Assembly (NCBI GenBank): GCA_024364805.1
Contig: CM044491.1
Coordinates: forward strand, 93,650,932 to 93,673,440
Source of the DNA: Euprymna scolopes
Taxonomy: Eukaryota > Mollusca > Cephalopoda > Sepiida > Sepiolidae
Direction of reading: 5' to 3'
Length of the DNA stretch: 22,509 nucleotides
Position 1 is the first letter of the stretch, and each line of letters begins with the position of its first letter. The position numbers were made by a program, and so were the translations under genes. Shown here in pieces: positions 1 to 9,242 of the stretch. The notes under the pieces are model-generated. The model searched no databases, was not told the origin of the DNA, and was given only the letters and a program-made list of their open reading frames with translations.

Positions 1-30
<30 letters not shown>
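1..30. repeat. (TA)n microsatellite at window edge
   Basis: Pure alternating TA dinucleotides starting at the first base, so the tract probably continues outside the window. Confidence 0.97.
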
Positions 31-31
<1 letters not shown>

Positions 32-410
32 ATAAATATCAATTTGATAAAAGAACATAATTGTCCCACCTCCAATCTTAGAAAGGTCCTCGTTGACAAC
101 ATAGAAATTATACAACATGAAAATAATATAAGAAATTTAAAAGTCCTTGAAACGCCATATATCAACCAGTTTAAATGATATTGCATCCGAAAAAAGCAGT
201 AACGTTGTAAAATGTCTCGCGTAGTTCGTATTGGGCGGACTTTGTTTACGGTCTCCACGAACTTGCTGTTTTAAATACTTGAATTTTAATCTACCTATAT
301 TTTTAATCGACTTTTTATCGACTCTATATATTTAACTTATCGCCGTTTAAAGTATATTTTAGTTTTCACTTTTAATTCTCAGTCTCGCTCCTTCGGACGT
401 TTTACTTCAA
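31..410. other. AT-rich DNA without recognised gene
   Basis: No open frame of note and no recognised element. The right part leads without a visible boundary into the hammerhead-like motif at 411 and may belong to the same retroelement remnant. Confidence 0.5.
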
Positions 411-453
411 CACCTGATGATGATTCGTGAACGAATCGAAAGCGCTCGTGACA
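411..453 (+). ncRNA. Decayed hammerhead-ribozyme-like motif
   Basis: The sequence shows the box CTGATGA (414-420), a perfect 6-bp stem II GATTCG/CGAATC (422-427 with 432-437) closed by the loop TGAA, then GAAA (438-441). What follows can form only a wobble-containing stem III (CGC with GTG around TC), and the required U before the cleavage base is replaced by A. Stem I is not convincing. Hammerheads of this minimal stem III type are known from Penelope-like elements and retrozymes, so this is inferred to be an inactivated relic of such an element. A chance match to the box alone would not normally bring a perfect stem II and GAAA in register. Confidence 0.5.
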
Positions 454-618
454 GCAAAAACTATGTAACTTTTATTTATATTTTTGATTTTTATTAAAAA
501 AAAAAAGATTATACGGAAAATCGAATAATTAAAAAAAAGAATCATTAAGCAAAATGTCTTTGTTGCATTTATTAATATTTGCTTGAATGAAAAAACGCTG
601 CCTAAATATAGCAATGTA

Positions 619-878
<260 letters not shown>

Positions 879-1004
879 AAATTAACAATGTTTTGACATT
901 GTCCAAAGTACCTAAGCTCATTTTTTTACACAAACAGCCTCGTTTCATACGCTAATGGTAATTGGTATATCACTTCTCAAATGTTAAACATAAGATAGGG
1001 AGCA

Positions 1005-1146
1005 TTATAGTCATCCACATACGGTACTGTTTCGCTGTTTTATAGTTCATCAGTACGGCTAGACAAGCAACTATCTCAAACCAGGAACGAAACCCGACAG
1101 ACGGAGTTCTAACCGTTATAATATACGGCTGTTGCTATGCTGACAG
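1005..1146 (-). mobile_element. tRNA-derived SINE, copy 2
   Basis: Same family and strand as the element at 735-878. The minus strand carries an A-box-like segment ending AACGGTTAG (1123 to 1109) and a B-box-like GTTTCGTTCCTGG (1093 to 1081). These are followed by the shared body and a tail ending GACTATA near 1005. The spacing between the two boxes and the body sequence match copy 1, apart from small gaps and mostly single-base changes. This copy keeps the better hammerhead fold. The two copies are separated by about 125 bases of unrelated sequence. Confidence 0.7.
1015..1058 (-). ncRNA. Type I hammerhead-ribozyme-like fold in SINE copy 2
   Basis: Minus-strand order: stem I 5' strand CCGTA (1058 to 1054), CTGATGA (1053 to 1047), stem II region of 13 nt (1046 to 1034), GAAA (1033 to 1030, its last A opening stem III), stem III ACAG-TA-CCGT (1030 to 1021), cleavage A (1020), stem I 3' strand TGTGG (1019 to 1015). 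Stem I makes five pairs including G-U wobbles. Stem III has three of four pairs. Stem II has lost its closing G-C pair and one inner pair, both explicable as G-to-A changes from GCTGT/ACAGC. The predicted cleavage site lies just upstream of the SINE tail. The fold was derived by eye. Activity is doubtful in this copy but likely in the ancestral sequence. Confidence 0.55.
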
Positions 1147-1164
1147 GGAATTAAAATGTTGTAT

Positions 1165-1349
1165 ATCTGTATATATATATATATATATCTGTATATATAT
1201 ATAAATAAATATATATATATATATACATGTATATATATTTATGCACACACCTATGCATATATATAATTAGATAAATATATATTTATATATGTTCGTGTGT
1301 ATATACATATACATGTATGCATATATATATATATACAAATAAAAATTTA

Positions 1350-1419
<70 letters not shown>

Positions 1420-1425
1420 TATATA
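1165..1425. repeat. Cluster of TA and CA microsatellites
   Basis: Interrupted (TA)n, (CA)n and TATG-type tracts, with the purest runs at about 1180-1230 and 1352-1425. Confidence 0.93.
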
Positions 1426-1996
1426 AGGATATAATAAGCTCATATTTATGGTCGTTAACCGAAAAACAACTAATAAGTTAGGTCGCCGTTCGAGGCAGGT
1501 GTAAACAATGTGGCGAGTCTGGACGGAAACCTAGTTTCTTAGAAAAAGAAAAACGGAATGAATGATCAACGTTGGTGAAATGTGTTATGGAACTTAGGTT
1601 AACGAGTGAAGAACGTACGAGAGCGCTTGTTTATCCGGATGTCTGTAAATGAGGTTGGTACGAAGAACGAGATATTGTCGACCGAAACGAGGCGAACGAA
1701 TTACTGGATTACTGGACTAGGGAACAGAAAAAGGTAAAAGAAACAAAACCACGCTGCTAATCAAAACACGGAAATCTGTACAAATTGAGACAGATTAAAT
1801 AAAGGAAATAGATGGAGCCGCGCATGCGTACGTGCGCCTATAGTTTGTTTACTTGCCCGTTTTTGCTGCTTTCCAAACATCTATTTCCCTATTTTTTTAT
1901 ATATTATAGTTTAATCTTCGTTCTTGTGTAACCTTTCTTGGTATCTATAATATCTATCTGTTAAATATTGTGTTACCTATTCTTATATTTGAACTA
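1426..1996. other. Unassigned DNA
   Basis: No coding frame of note. A short CpG-rich patch near 1817-1838 (CGCGCATGCGTA) stands out against the AT-rich surroundings; it resembles an NRF-1 site but has no supporting promoter context. Confidence 0.4.
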
Positions 1997-1998
1997 AT

Positions 1999-2034
1999 AC
2001 ACACACATACACATATATATACATATATATATAG
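1999..2034. repeat. CA/TA microsatellite
   Basis: Short ACACAC then ATATAT tracts with interruptions. Confidence 0.9.
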
Positions 2035-2285
2035 TTACTTCATTTAATCACATACATTATCATAAAAAGATATAATTTTATGCGTAAATTTTTCATTATT
2101 TACTTCAATAGTACTCAATACATAGGTAGAGCCACGTATATGAAAATATATATGGCAATTAAGCTACACGGAATATTCCACGGTTCATTCTCGTCAGAAT
2201 TTGTCAGACTAAAGAAATACAGGAGCAATATATTGTGCTCCAGAATTTATGTTCAAGTTTATTGACTGGTGTCAATCGTGACATC

Positions 2286-2330
2286 TTGCACTGATGATTC
2301 CCGAAAGGATGAAACACTAGTGTCCGTGGG
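2286..2330 (+). ncRNA. Hammerhead-ribozyme-like fold with GUC cleavage triplet
   Basis: Plus-strand order: CTGATGA (2291-2297), a short stem II formed by TCC and GGA around CGAAA (about 2299-2309), GAAA (2311-2314), a perfect stem III ACAC-TA-GTGT (2314-2323), then C2324, the preferred cleavage base after GU. The stem I strands TTGCA (2286-2290) and CGTGG (2325-2329) pair at four of five positions with wobbles; the pair next to the core is an A-C mismatch. A (TA)n tract follows about 30 bases downstream, as in the SINE copies. Hammerheads with such short stem III helices are known in Penelope-like elements and retrozymes. Which element this one belongs to is not clear. Confidence 0.6.
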
Positions 2331-2357
2331 TATTTAATAAGTATTATAGTAAATAAT

Positions 2358-2374
2358 TATATATATATATATAT
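2358..2374. repeat. (AT)n microsatellite
   Basis: Short pure AT tract downstream of the hammerhead-like motif. Confidence 0.9.
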
Positions 2375-2970
2375 TAGTTTTACAGAATTTCAGAAAAACA
2401 CTGGTACCGTCGGTTTCAAGCCCAAACACAAAGAGAAACCGTTAATGGTAACACGTAAATAAGGTTCGGCTCTCGTCAGCCATCTTGTTTTCTGCCCCGG
2501 AGCATATTTTTTCAGGTCCGCATATGTTTGTTTATATAATGATGCATGTTTTTATTTATTAGACGATAGCTAGTTCCTGTATAATTTATTTTAATCCGGT
2601 ATGAATTTTCTTCTTTTTTAATTTTTTTATTTAATGCGTTTTAGTAATTATGTGTTGTTTGTTTTTTTTCCGGTCTGCCTTTCGTTGCTTTTGGTTGGGT
2701 AAGGGGGATAATTAATTTATCTTATTTAACATCTCTACCTTTTTCGATTGAGGGGAGACAACCGGTGTTTTAGTGGTCTAAGTGGGGTAACTAATCCATC
2801 TTATTTATCCTTTTAACTTTTTGTATTAAATATTATAATAGATGAGGGTGGGTGTGTCATTTAATTCTAAATTCTTTGATATATCTTTGTCCCGTGTTAT
2901 AGGCAGTCTTATTCTTCTTCATGTATACTAATATTTGTGCTTAATGTATTTTGACTCTTGGAGAACTCCT
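2375..2970. other. Possible 3' flank of Penelope-like element
   Basis: No coding frame. Because the GIY-YIG remnant at 2971-3240 is on the minus strand, this stretch would be the 3' untranslated side of that element. I see no defined terminus. Confidence 0.3.
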
Positions 2971-3240
2971 TTATGAGGGGTCCTCGTTTATTGTTCTGTC
3001 TTCCCAGTTTATTAGTAGCGCTTGTCTCCTATGCAGGCATCCTTTGAGTGTCTCACTGCATACGTTCAAACAGGTCTTTTGAGGGTCATTAATAGCCTTT
3101 ATGATGTGGTATTTCTCCGCGTCGCAAAGTGGGCATCGTTTTGAGGATGGTGAGTATGCTGGTTTTCTTTCAATGATCATCCATTTTATGCTGAATTGCG
3201 TTGCTTTGTCTTTGATCTGCCATATTCTAGATGCAGCCAA
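2971..3240 (-). pseudogene. Penelope-like element, C-terminal GIY-YIG-type region
   Basis: The 89-codon frame reads like the C-terminal endonuclease tail of Penelope-like retroelement proteins. It has RIWQIKDK near its start, then FSIKW, an AYSP segment, the cysteine pair CPLC followed by AEK, a later LN and a further cysteine (C-L-H-R-R), ending in a short tail. In that family the corresponding pattern is IW-LK-D, I-W, Y, C-LC-EK, LN-R-E, C-H. Only this end is visible: the reverse transcriptase and the GIY-YIG core should lie at higher coordinates on the minus strand but cannot be read there. The frame is therefore a 5'-truncated remnant. The family is assigned from memory of the motif, and a different retroelement with the same tail is possible. 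Confidence 0.5.
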
Positions 3241-4817
3241 CTTAACGCATAAACCAGAAAAAGGTAACGGACATTTAGACTCTTGTCAAAATACACAGAT
3301 TAGTCCACAAATATGACAACTTCACGTGCATGTGTTGTAATGTCGTTCATGTCTTTGATTGTGTGATTTCAGACGATTAACAAAAATCAGCTTTGGACAA
3401 AAAGTATCTGCCAAATACAATGCATTTTATTTCTCTGACATATATTTTCGTCCTGTTTTCTTAAAACATGTTTTAAGAGAGCAAGATTTACACCCTGCTC
3501 TTCAAAAATCTTACAAATATATCTTATGATTTTTTCTTCACACTGATCGATCATTCGCTTGTGGTTTCCATTTATACATTCATCTAAAGTATTTTCAAGT
3601 TTTTTTTTTCAGAGAATCTTTCAAACTTTTTCATAGTTTATTTTGTGTGTGTGTTTTTTACCCCTATCTCACCATAAAACAATTTCAAAAATAATATCTA
3701 TTTTATTCCGTTCAAATTGACCAATTGAGATTGTATGTTATCCTGCTATGATGACTGAAGTCAGGGGTTCATGACCTGAAGGTTTTATCTTTCTATCACG
3801 GATATTGCCCGCGTACCACTCGATGACAACACCACTGCCATTTATGCGTTATTTACTCTCTACATACAAAACAAAATTGAATCCATTAGCATCCATTTGC
3901 GACTGTGGAACGTTTACGTCAATGCAGTTAGGGGATGTGTTCTTCGATTTCAGAGTGACGGCAGAGATGAAAGTTACAACTACCGTGCGGACGGCCATGC
4001 ACACTCCATAATTTCATTACTTCCAAGGAAGTTTTAAGAATAGTACTGAAAATGTATCAAAATAAATTTTGAAGGAGAAAATATCGTTCGTTTTAAAGGT
4101 GCTCCCGACTGCGTAACGTTTTTGCTGTTTTTATTTAAAGAATTGGGTGCATTTTCTCTTTTTGGTACTCATGGTACGCCTGTATGTGCGTATTAAATGT
4201 ATTTATTCATTCAAATGTTGTTTTTCCTGGTACATGCATTGACGTCTATGACTTTCCATATATCTCTTTCCTCGGGCCTCAGGTCAGTTGCTCATCATTC
4301 ACAATTTCGATGTTTTCTCAGATGTGTCAGATGTATTGCGGAAAAAGCTCATTGACACACCGGTTCTCGCTATATCACCGTAGAAAGGTGATGTAGATGG
4401 GTGCCAATTTTGGAATAGTAGGCGCTTTATAAGGTGGCGAGGCAGCTCTACTGTCAAAGGAAAAAGTTAGTGTTGAAGACGCATCTCTATGGGATGAATG
4501 GACTATCTCATAACGTCACTTCCTCTGTTGACGTAACATCCAGTAATGAGTACCGGTGCCTGGCAGTGAGAGATTATTACCCGGCCAAGGAAGTTGTGTG
4601 CAAACGCCCAACAGTTGACGAATGGTATTGCTCAACCCGCCTTGCCTGTAATATATGTGTATATATGTTTGTTTCTAAAAGTTCTGTGTTCCTTTCGTTT
4701 TATTACAATTTAACAGCATAACAGTTAGGTGCCTACTTTTCTTCACTAATCTGTGGGTGACCGCTGGACAAGATTTAGCACATATTTCAGCCCCATCCCT
4801 GATCAGGGTAAAATGCA
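3241..4817. other. Unassigned DNA before LINE copy 1
   Basis: Several frames of 65-95 codons occur here (for example at 3805-4011, 4184-4396 and 4434-4721 on the plus strand). None shows a recognisable domain, and they are within chance for this composition. I see no splice-bounded exon. Parts are less AT-rich than the surroundings and could be old transposon sequence. Confidence 0.4.
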
Positions 4818-5649
4818 ACGATGGATGCGAGTCGCAAAACCAAGCTTCTATTTGTACACCATTTAGGATCGGACGCCAATCTAGCATCGATTGAAATGAC
4901 TTGGCTCTTGACTTTTGACAAACTTCTGGGCTTGACCTTTACTCCTGGCCTGAAATGGAAAACGTATATCACATCCATTGCCAAGGTCGCAGGAAAAATG
5001 GTGGGATACTTTTACCGCTTCAGTGGATATCTCACTCCGGATGAACTTATCTACCTATATAAAAGCCAGATTCAGCCAATGATGGAGTACAGTTTCTACA
5101 TCTGGACAGGAGCTACTAAAAGTAGCTTATCCTGCCTATACAGGGTTCAAAATAGACTTCGTTGCTTAGTGGGGGTCCTTTTACCTTTTCTGCAATCTAT
5201 TCCACACAGAAGAGACGTTTCGAGCCTGTCTCTGCTTTATCGTTATTTTCATGACAAGTGCTCAGGTAAGCTTTAATTTATGACCCGCCCTCGCAAAACT
5301 TTCAGGAAAAACACTCGTCTAGACAAAAACACTATCAATAATTCCCCACACTCTTTATCTGTGCCTAAACCTAAATGTAGATTCCATAAACAAAGCTTCT
5401 TTCTTAGAACTGCACGCCCGTGTAACTCTCTTTCGATTGTCTACTTTCCAACTGACTACAATCTGATTGACTTCAAGTCCAACGTAAACAAGTTCTTGAT
5501 GAACCGTGCCCCTAAGTAATCCAATTCACAAAATTCCCACTACGTATGTTTACTACACTATAATCACATTGACTCATGTATACCCATTAATACTTTTTCT
5601 CGAATGGCCTCCGGACCTTGATAAGTGGTTATTCCTGTGTAAAAAAAAA
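4818..5649 (+). mobile_element. LINE (jockey/CR1-like) 3' end, copy 1
   Basis: The piece encodes the C-terminal part of a non-LTR retrotransposon reverse transcriptase. Landmarks in order are KTKLL, LLGLTFTPGLKW, IAKVAGKMVGYFYR, YLYKSQIQP, MEYSFYIWTGA, RVQNRLR, RRDVSSLSLLYRYFH, KNTRLDKN and FKSNVNKFL, with a stop at 5517-5519. The reading frame stays open over 233 codons from 4821 except for one in-frame TAA at 5274-5276, where copy 2 has CAA. About 120 bases of 3' UTR end in a run of nine A (5641-5649). The endonuclease and the catalytic RT core are absent, so this is a 5'-truncated insertion. Over the best-aligned stretch (84 bases from about 4921) it matches copy 2 at 77 positions. The family is clear; the exact clade is not. 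Confidence 0.9.
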
Positions 5650-5787
5650 CTGCGAGAAAAAGAATACAAGCAAATTGTCGTCAAAGGAACTGGTTTTATT
5701 AATCAGTTGATTTCGAAATACTCACCGAAAATGTTCGCTATTAAAAGGTGATTCTATCTATAAATATACTTACAATTTATGCATACA
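5650..5787. other. Spacer between LINE copy 1 and Helitron-like element
   Basis: Short AT-rich spacer without a recognised feature. Confidence 0.4.
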
Positions 5788-6640
5788 CTAGGGGGTACCC
5801 GGCGTTGCCCGGGTGTTTGGAGGTGTGTGTTGGTGAGGGCGTAGATCAAAATAACCCTGTTTAAAAAAAAGCGTTGGCCGGGTGTTTGGAGGTGTAAAAG
5901 AAAAAAAATTAGTAGGAACGAAGGTGGAAACGAAATGGAAAAAAAACCCTGAGACCTAACTATCTCGGCCACGAGGGGTGAGGAAATGATATTTAATTTT
6001 TCCAGATTTCGATACAGAGTCGTGATTTTTAAAGTAAAAACAAAGTGCTTAGGTGCCATCAGCTAGGATCGAAAGCGAATCAATCAATGGGATTTACATT
6101 ACAATTGTACCTTGGCCTTTTGGTCAAGATCAAAGTGTAGTATCTGTTCTCCAAATGCTGCACTTCTATTTCTTGTTCTCTTTCGGTGGAGGAGAAATCC
6201 TTCACGACTGAGACAATTTTTTATTTTTGTACCTTTTCTCCACATTAAAAAACGACCCTGGTGCCTAAATCTGTCCCGTGGGGAGGCATAGTAAATAGGT
6301 ACATTACAATTGTACCGACATAACACGTACATAAACTGATTAAAATTTTAAAATTAAAAATAAACCAAGGAGAACGTACAAAATGTTTAACGACTTTTCA
6401 ATTTTTACCCATTTTTGACCACTTAAAAAATTTTAACCGACTAATGACCCATAAAGGAACACCTCTTAAAAATTCAAATCATCTGAGGCCTCTAGCGCCG
6501 CTCTGTGACTTTTAGTTCGGGAGGAGATATAGATTTAAAATATGAAGACAGACAGACAAACAGACATATGAGCGTTTATATAAAAGTTTTGATAATTGAT
6601 TCTTATTGATTCTTATTACTACGCTAGAGCCGGGGATATA
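5788..6640 (-). mobile_element. Helitron-like non-autonomous element, minus strand
   Basis: On the minus strand the element ends with a hairpin (ACCCGG-GCAACG-CCGGGT), a few bases, then CTAG immediately followed by T. This is the classic Helitron 3' end, inserted between A and T. The internal sequence toward its 5' side contains a TCTGT-repeat stretch and a CTCCCGAAC-type segment near 6515-6570, similar in kind to the element at 7600-8364. No Rep/helicase coding is visible. The 5' end (an A/TC junction) is not certain; 6640 is a rough limit. The short minus-strand frames inside (6099-6332, 5754-6059) show no domain. Confidence 0.55.
5802..5895. repeat. 25-bp direct repeat at Helitron end
   Basis: The segment at 5802-5826 (GCGTTGCCCGGGTGTTTGG then AGGTGT) recurs at 5871-5895 with one mismatch, at an offset of 69 bases. 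The repeat carries one arm of the terminal hairpin, so part of the 3' terminus has been duplicated inside the element. Confidence 0.85.
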
Positions 6641-7100
6641 AAATCTATCCATTTTAAAATAACGCGAGATATTATCAAAATTCATACATAATGCCCCCAT
6701 AAAACATATACAAGTAATATTTTTCTGCGGCATACGAACTGTATGTAAGGGGAACAAGTTATTTTATCAGGTTGATTTTATAAATAAAATTTCCATTCTC
6801 AATATATCTATCTAAATTCAGAAATGTAGCCTGTGATCATCTATGTTCACAATTTAATTCCAACTCATTTGGATATATCCGAATTATTGTTATTTTTTAA
6901 ATTTCCCAACATCATTTCTCGTGCATTTATAATATACATTAGAACTTACCTTTGTCAGAATAAATCAAACACGATACAATATTACTGTTTTTACTAAAAC
7001 TTATGTCTAAGATTCTTTTTCTACTTTTGATAAAATCAAGTATATAATTTGATACTAGAAAATGTATTAAATCCAACGTTTAATCTTTACAAATCTTGAA
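6641..7100. other. AT-rich DNA without recognised gene
   Basis: Nothing recognisable. The minus-strand frame at 6512-6757 crosses the presumed Helitron boundary and has no domain. Confidence 0.4.
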
Positions 7101-7121
7101 GTGAAATTGAAATTCAGTTTA

Positions 7122-7433
7122 ATGTTGTTTCATTTGATTGAAGAGGACACTATTAGAAATATAGTACATAAACGCTGCACATATGTGTCACAGTCATTCT
7201 GGCATAGAGGGAGATATCCGCTCATATTAAAGAACTTATATGGGGTTGTGAAGAAAATTGTACCAAATCGTCTTGTTTTAGACGGTATTCTGCCACAACC
7301 AGACCTGTTGAGCAATGGCTTTTTAAAAATTAATTACACAAGTTTAGGAAATGATTTATTAACAACTTTACTAGTTTTTATTCGAAAATTACTCGAGGAA
7401 CAACAATATAAGACGATTAAAAACGATGAATAA
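7122..7433 (+). CDS. Orphan ORF, 103 codons, unknown function
   Basis: From the first in-frame ATG the frame encodes 103 residues; it is open upstream to 7072, with no ATG in that extra part. The protein is not low-complexity: it has a mixed charged and hydrophobic pattern, with segments such as RYPLILKNLYGVVKKIVPNR, LDGILPQPDLLS and LLTTLLVFIRKLLEEQQ, and a lysine-rich end. There is no signal peptide, zinc finger or motif I recognise. The stop codon overlaps an AATAAA (7432-7437), a possible poly(A) signal, and another AATAAA lies near 7521. It could be a terminal exon, a small gene, an old transposon fragment or a chance frame; in DNA this AT-rich, a frame of this length is only mildly unexpected. 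Confidence 0.25.
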   Translation: MLFHLIEEDTIRNIVHKRCTYVSQSFWHRGRYPLILKNLYGVVKKIVPNRLVLDGILPQPDLLSNGFLKINYTSLGNDLLTTLLVFIRKLLEEQQYKTIKNDE

Positions 7434-7599
7434 AATGAACAGAGTTTGTTCACTTGAAGTGACGGAAAATGTGAGATAAATGCATTCCAATTTGATGAAA
7501 ATTTGATACATTAAACGTTTCAAATAAAAATTCGTGTCAATATGATTTCTCTTACAACTATTTTGAAATACCTCCAAACAAAGCTTTTGTAGGTCTCTA

Positions 7600-8364
7600 T
7601 CTCCACTCTAACATTAAAGACACTTTTTGTGTCTGTGTGTCTGAATCCGTCCTCATAGGTCCCGAAACAGCTAAGCCAATTTTTTTTTCAAATTACATTC
7701 AACGTTAATTTATATGTCTGCCAGTTTTCTTAGATACGTTTTGGACAAAGATTCATCCGATAAGAATCGAAAAACGAAAAAGTGCGATCTTAAAAATAGC
7801 TGTTTTCTCTTGTAATTTAAAAAGAATAAATGTACAGAGGTATATCTTACGTTAAACCTGTCAAGAGGGGGGAGTAATACAATTTTAGCAAATCATTTCT
7901 TCTTAAACAAAATAAAATTATCATATTCTAGAGATATAGCTTATTGGTAGAGCTTTCGACAACAAATCGAATGATCCCATTTCATTTTTTCTTTCTTATC
8001 AATGGGTCCAATTTATGATAAAAGAAGAGGCAAATTTTAAATCGCCGCAAATCATTTCTTCGTTTGCATATTAAAAATACTAAAAATTAATCACAAGTGA
8101 CTTTTCCAAGGCATTCATCGTCACGTCCAAATATCAGCTGACGTGATATTGTAAACAAACACAGAGGAAATCTTTGGAACATCAGTATAACCATTATTTA
8201 TTTATTTTCTTTGTTTATTTATTTTTTGCAAATTAGTCCACCGGGATTTAATTCCTCGTAATATATAATAACCAATAGAGAATTGAGTCTATACTAATAC
8301 ATACGCAATCTGCCTAAATTAAAATAATATTTATAAGTGCATTGTACGCCGGGCTGCCAGCTAG
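7600..8364 (+). mobile_element. Helitron-like non-autonomous element, plus strand
   Basis: The proposed 5' end is TCTCCACTC at 7600 after an A, followed by a TGTGTCTGTGTGTCTG stretch and a CCGTCCTCATAGGTCCCGAA-type segment that are common near 5' ends of invertebrate non-autonomous Helitrons. The 3' end is CTAG at 8361-8364 followed by T, after a GC-rich GTACGCCGGGCTGCC segment. That segment resembles one arm of the hairpin seen at 5788-5820, with the partner arm decayed. A and T flank the ends as expected. No coding capacity is seen. The 5' boundary is tentative. Confidence 0.45.
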
Positions 8365-8480
8365 TATTTATTAATTGATTTTTTATACACGTCTTTAAAA
8401 TTTCACAAGAAATGGGTGATATTTTACAGAAAAGGCTAACTTCCTTTTTTTGTCTCCTATATATAATAATTTGATTGCAG

Positions 8481-8581
8481 AAAATCCCTTCGGAACCAAA
8501 TTATGGTGGTTTGAAATGACAGATGCAACACATACATGTATTATGTCCAAACTTTTATCCGCTATCTTATGTAATTTCTGA
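8481..8581 (+). pseudogene. Possible terminal exon, unidentified
   Basis: A pyrimidine-rich run near 8440-8460 and the acceptor GATTGCAG are followed by an open frame, starting two bases in, that encodes NPFGTKLWWFEMTDATH and then 15 more residues to a TGA at 8579-8581. The tryptophan pair and balanced composition look more protein-like than the flanks. No poly(A) signal or partner exon is evident. It could be a relic or chance. Confidence 0.2.
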
Positions 8582-8639
8582 ACGCCGTTACAGATATATT
8601 TATTTGTTATAAGAAAATCATATTTTACTTCCCACGTAG

Positions 8640-8720
8640 GACATCATCACGATTGCCTAGATCAATAGACGAAGTAGTTCATATTTTCCCCTCTATCCGA
8701 AAAATGCTCCCACTCTCCAA
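8640..8720 (+). CDS. Possible 81-nt internal exon, unidentified
   Basis: The stretch is bounded by a pyrimidine-rich acceptor (ATTTTACTTCCCACGTAG) and a good donor (GTAAGG at 8721). One of three frames is open throughout: after one leading base it encodes TSSRLPRSIDEVVHIFPSIR and then KMLPLS, with two bases left over. The length is a multiple of three, so skipping it would keep the frame. Its phase does not fit directly onto the exon at 13717. No family is recognised. Confidence 0.25.
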
Positions 8721-8972
8721 GTAAGGACCGAGTAAATATATAACCATTATAACTAACCTGGCATCCTCTTTAGCTGGATTATACACTCAGACACCTACAA
8801 CTCCCATTGTACTTCACTGTTCGAAAATAATGATTTTTCTGGAATAATATTCTGCCTATTCTCATATGCTGCGACCATGAAATTCTATTATTCTGGAAGT
8901 TACAAAAACATACAAAAAAAACGAACACCGCAGTCCTTAATCAATATGGCCGATCAATCGTCAAGCATTGAG

Positions 8973-9242
8973 TTAAATCATTTATACTTTAGTATTGTCG
9001 ATTTTCCTTACTTTTACAGATTGATTTTTACTGGTGTTTACAAGTTACACATGCCATTACGAATTATTAGGATTAACATTATTCACACATTGTTACATTA
9101 AAAAAAACGCTGCAGCTTCCCTTATATCATATCAGGTTTCCCCGTCCTAAATTGACCGACGCTAAAATGAACTAATCTCTTTTAAATCATTTATACTTAC
9201 TATTGTCGCCTTTTCTTTATTTTACCGACTGATGTTTACAAA
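8973..9242. repeat. Diverged direct repeat pair
   Basis: The segment 8973-9042 (starting TTAAATCATTTATACTTTAG) recurs in diverged, slightly shorter form at 9182-9242. Both end in a GTTTACAA-type sequence. The pair lies inside or beside a chance-like ORF at 8877-9101 and is probably a decayed tandem duplication or an old transposon piece. Confidence 0.6.

Noticed and set aside
1819-1830. NRF-1-like site CGCGCATGCGTA
   Set aside because: One mismatch to the consensus and no CpG island, transcript start or gene nearby.
4434-4721. 95-codon plus-strand ORF upstream of LINE copy 1
   Set aside because: No LINE, zinc-finger or other motif. The residues do not continue the RT frame of copy 1.
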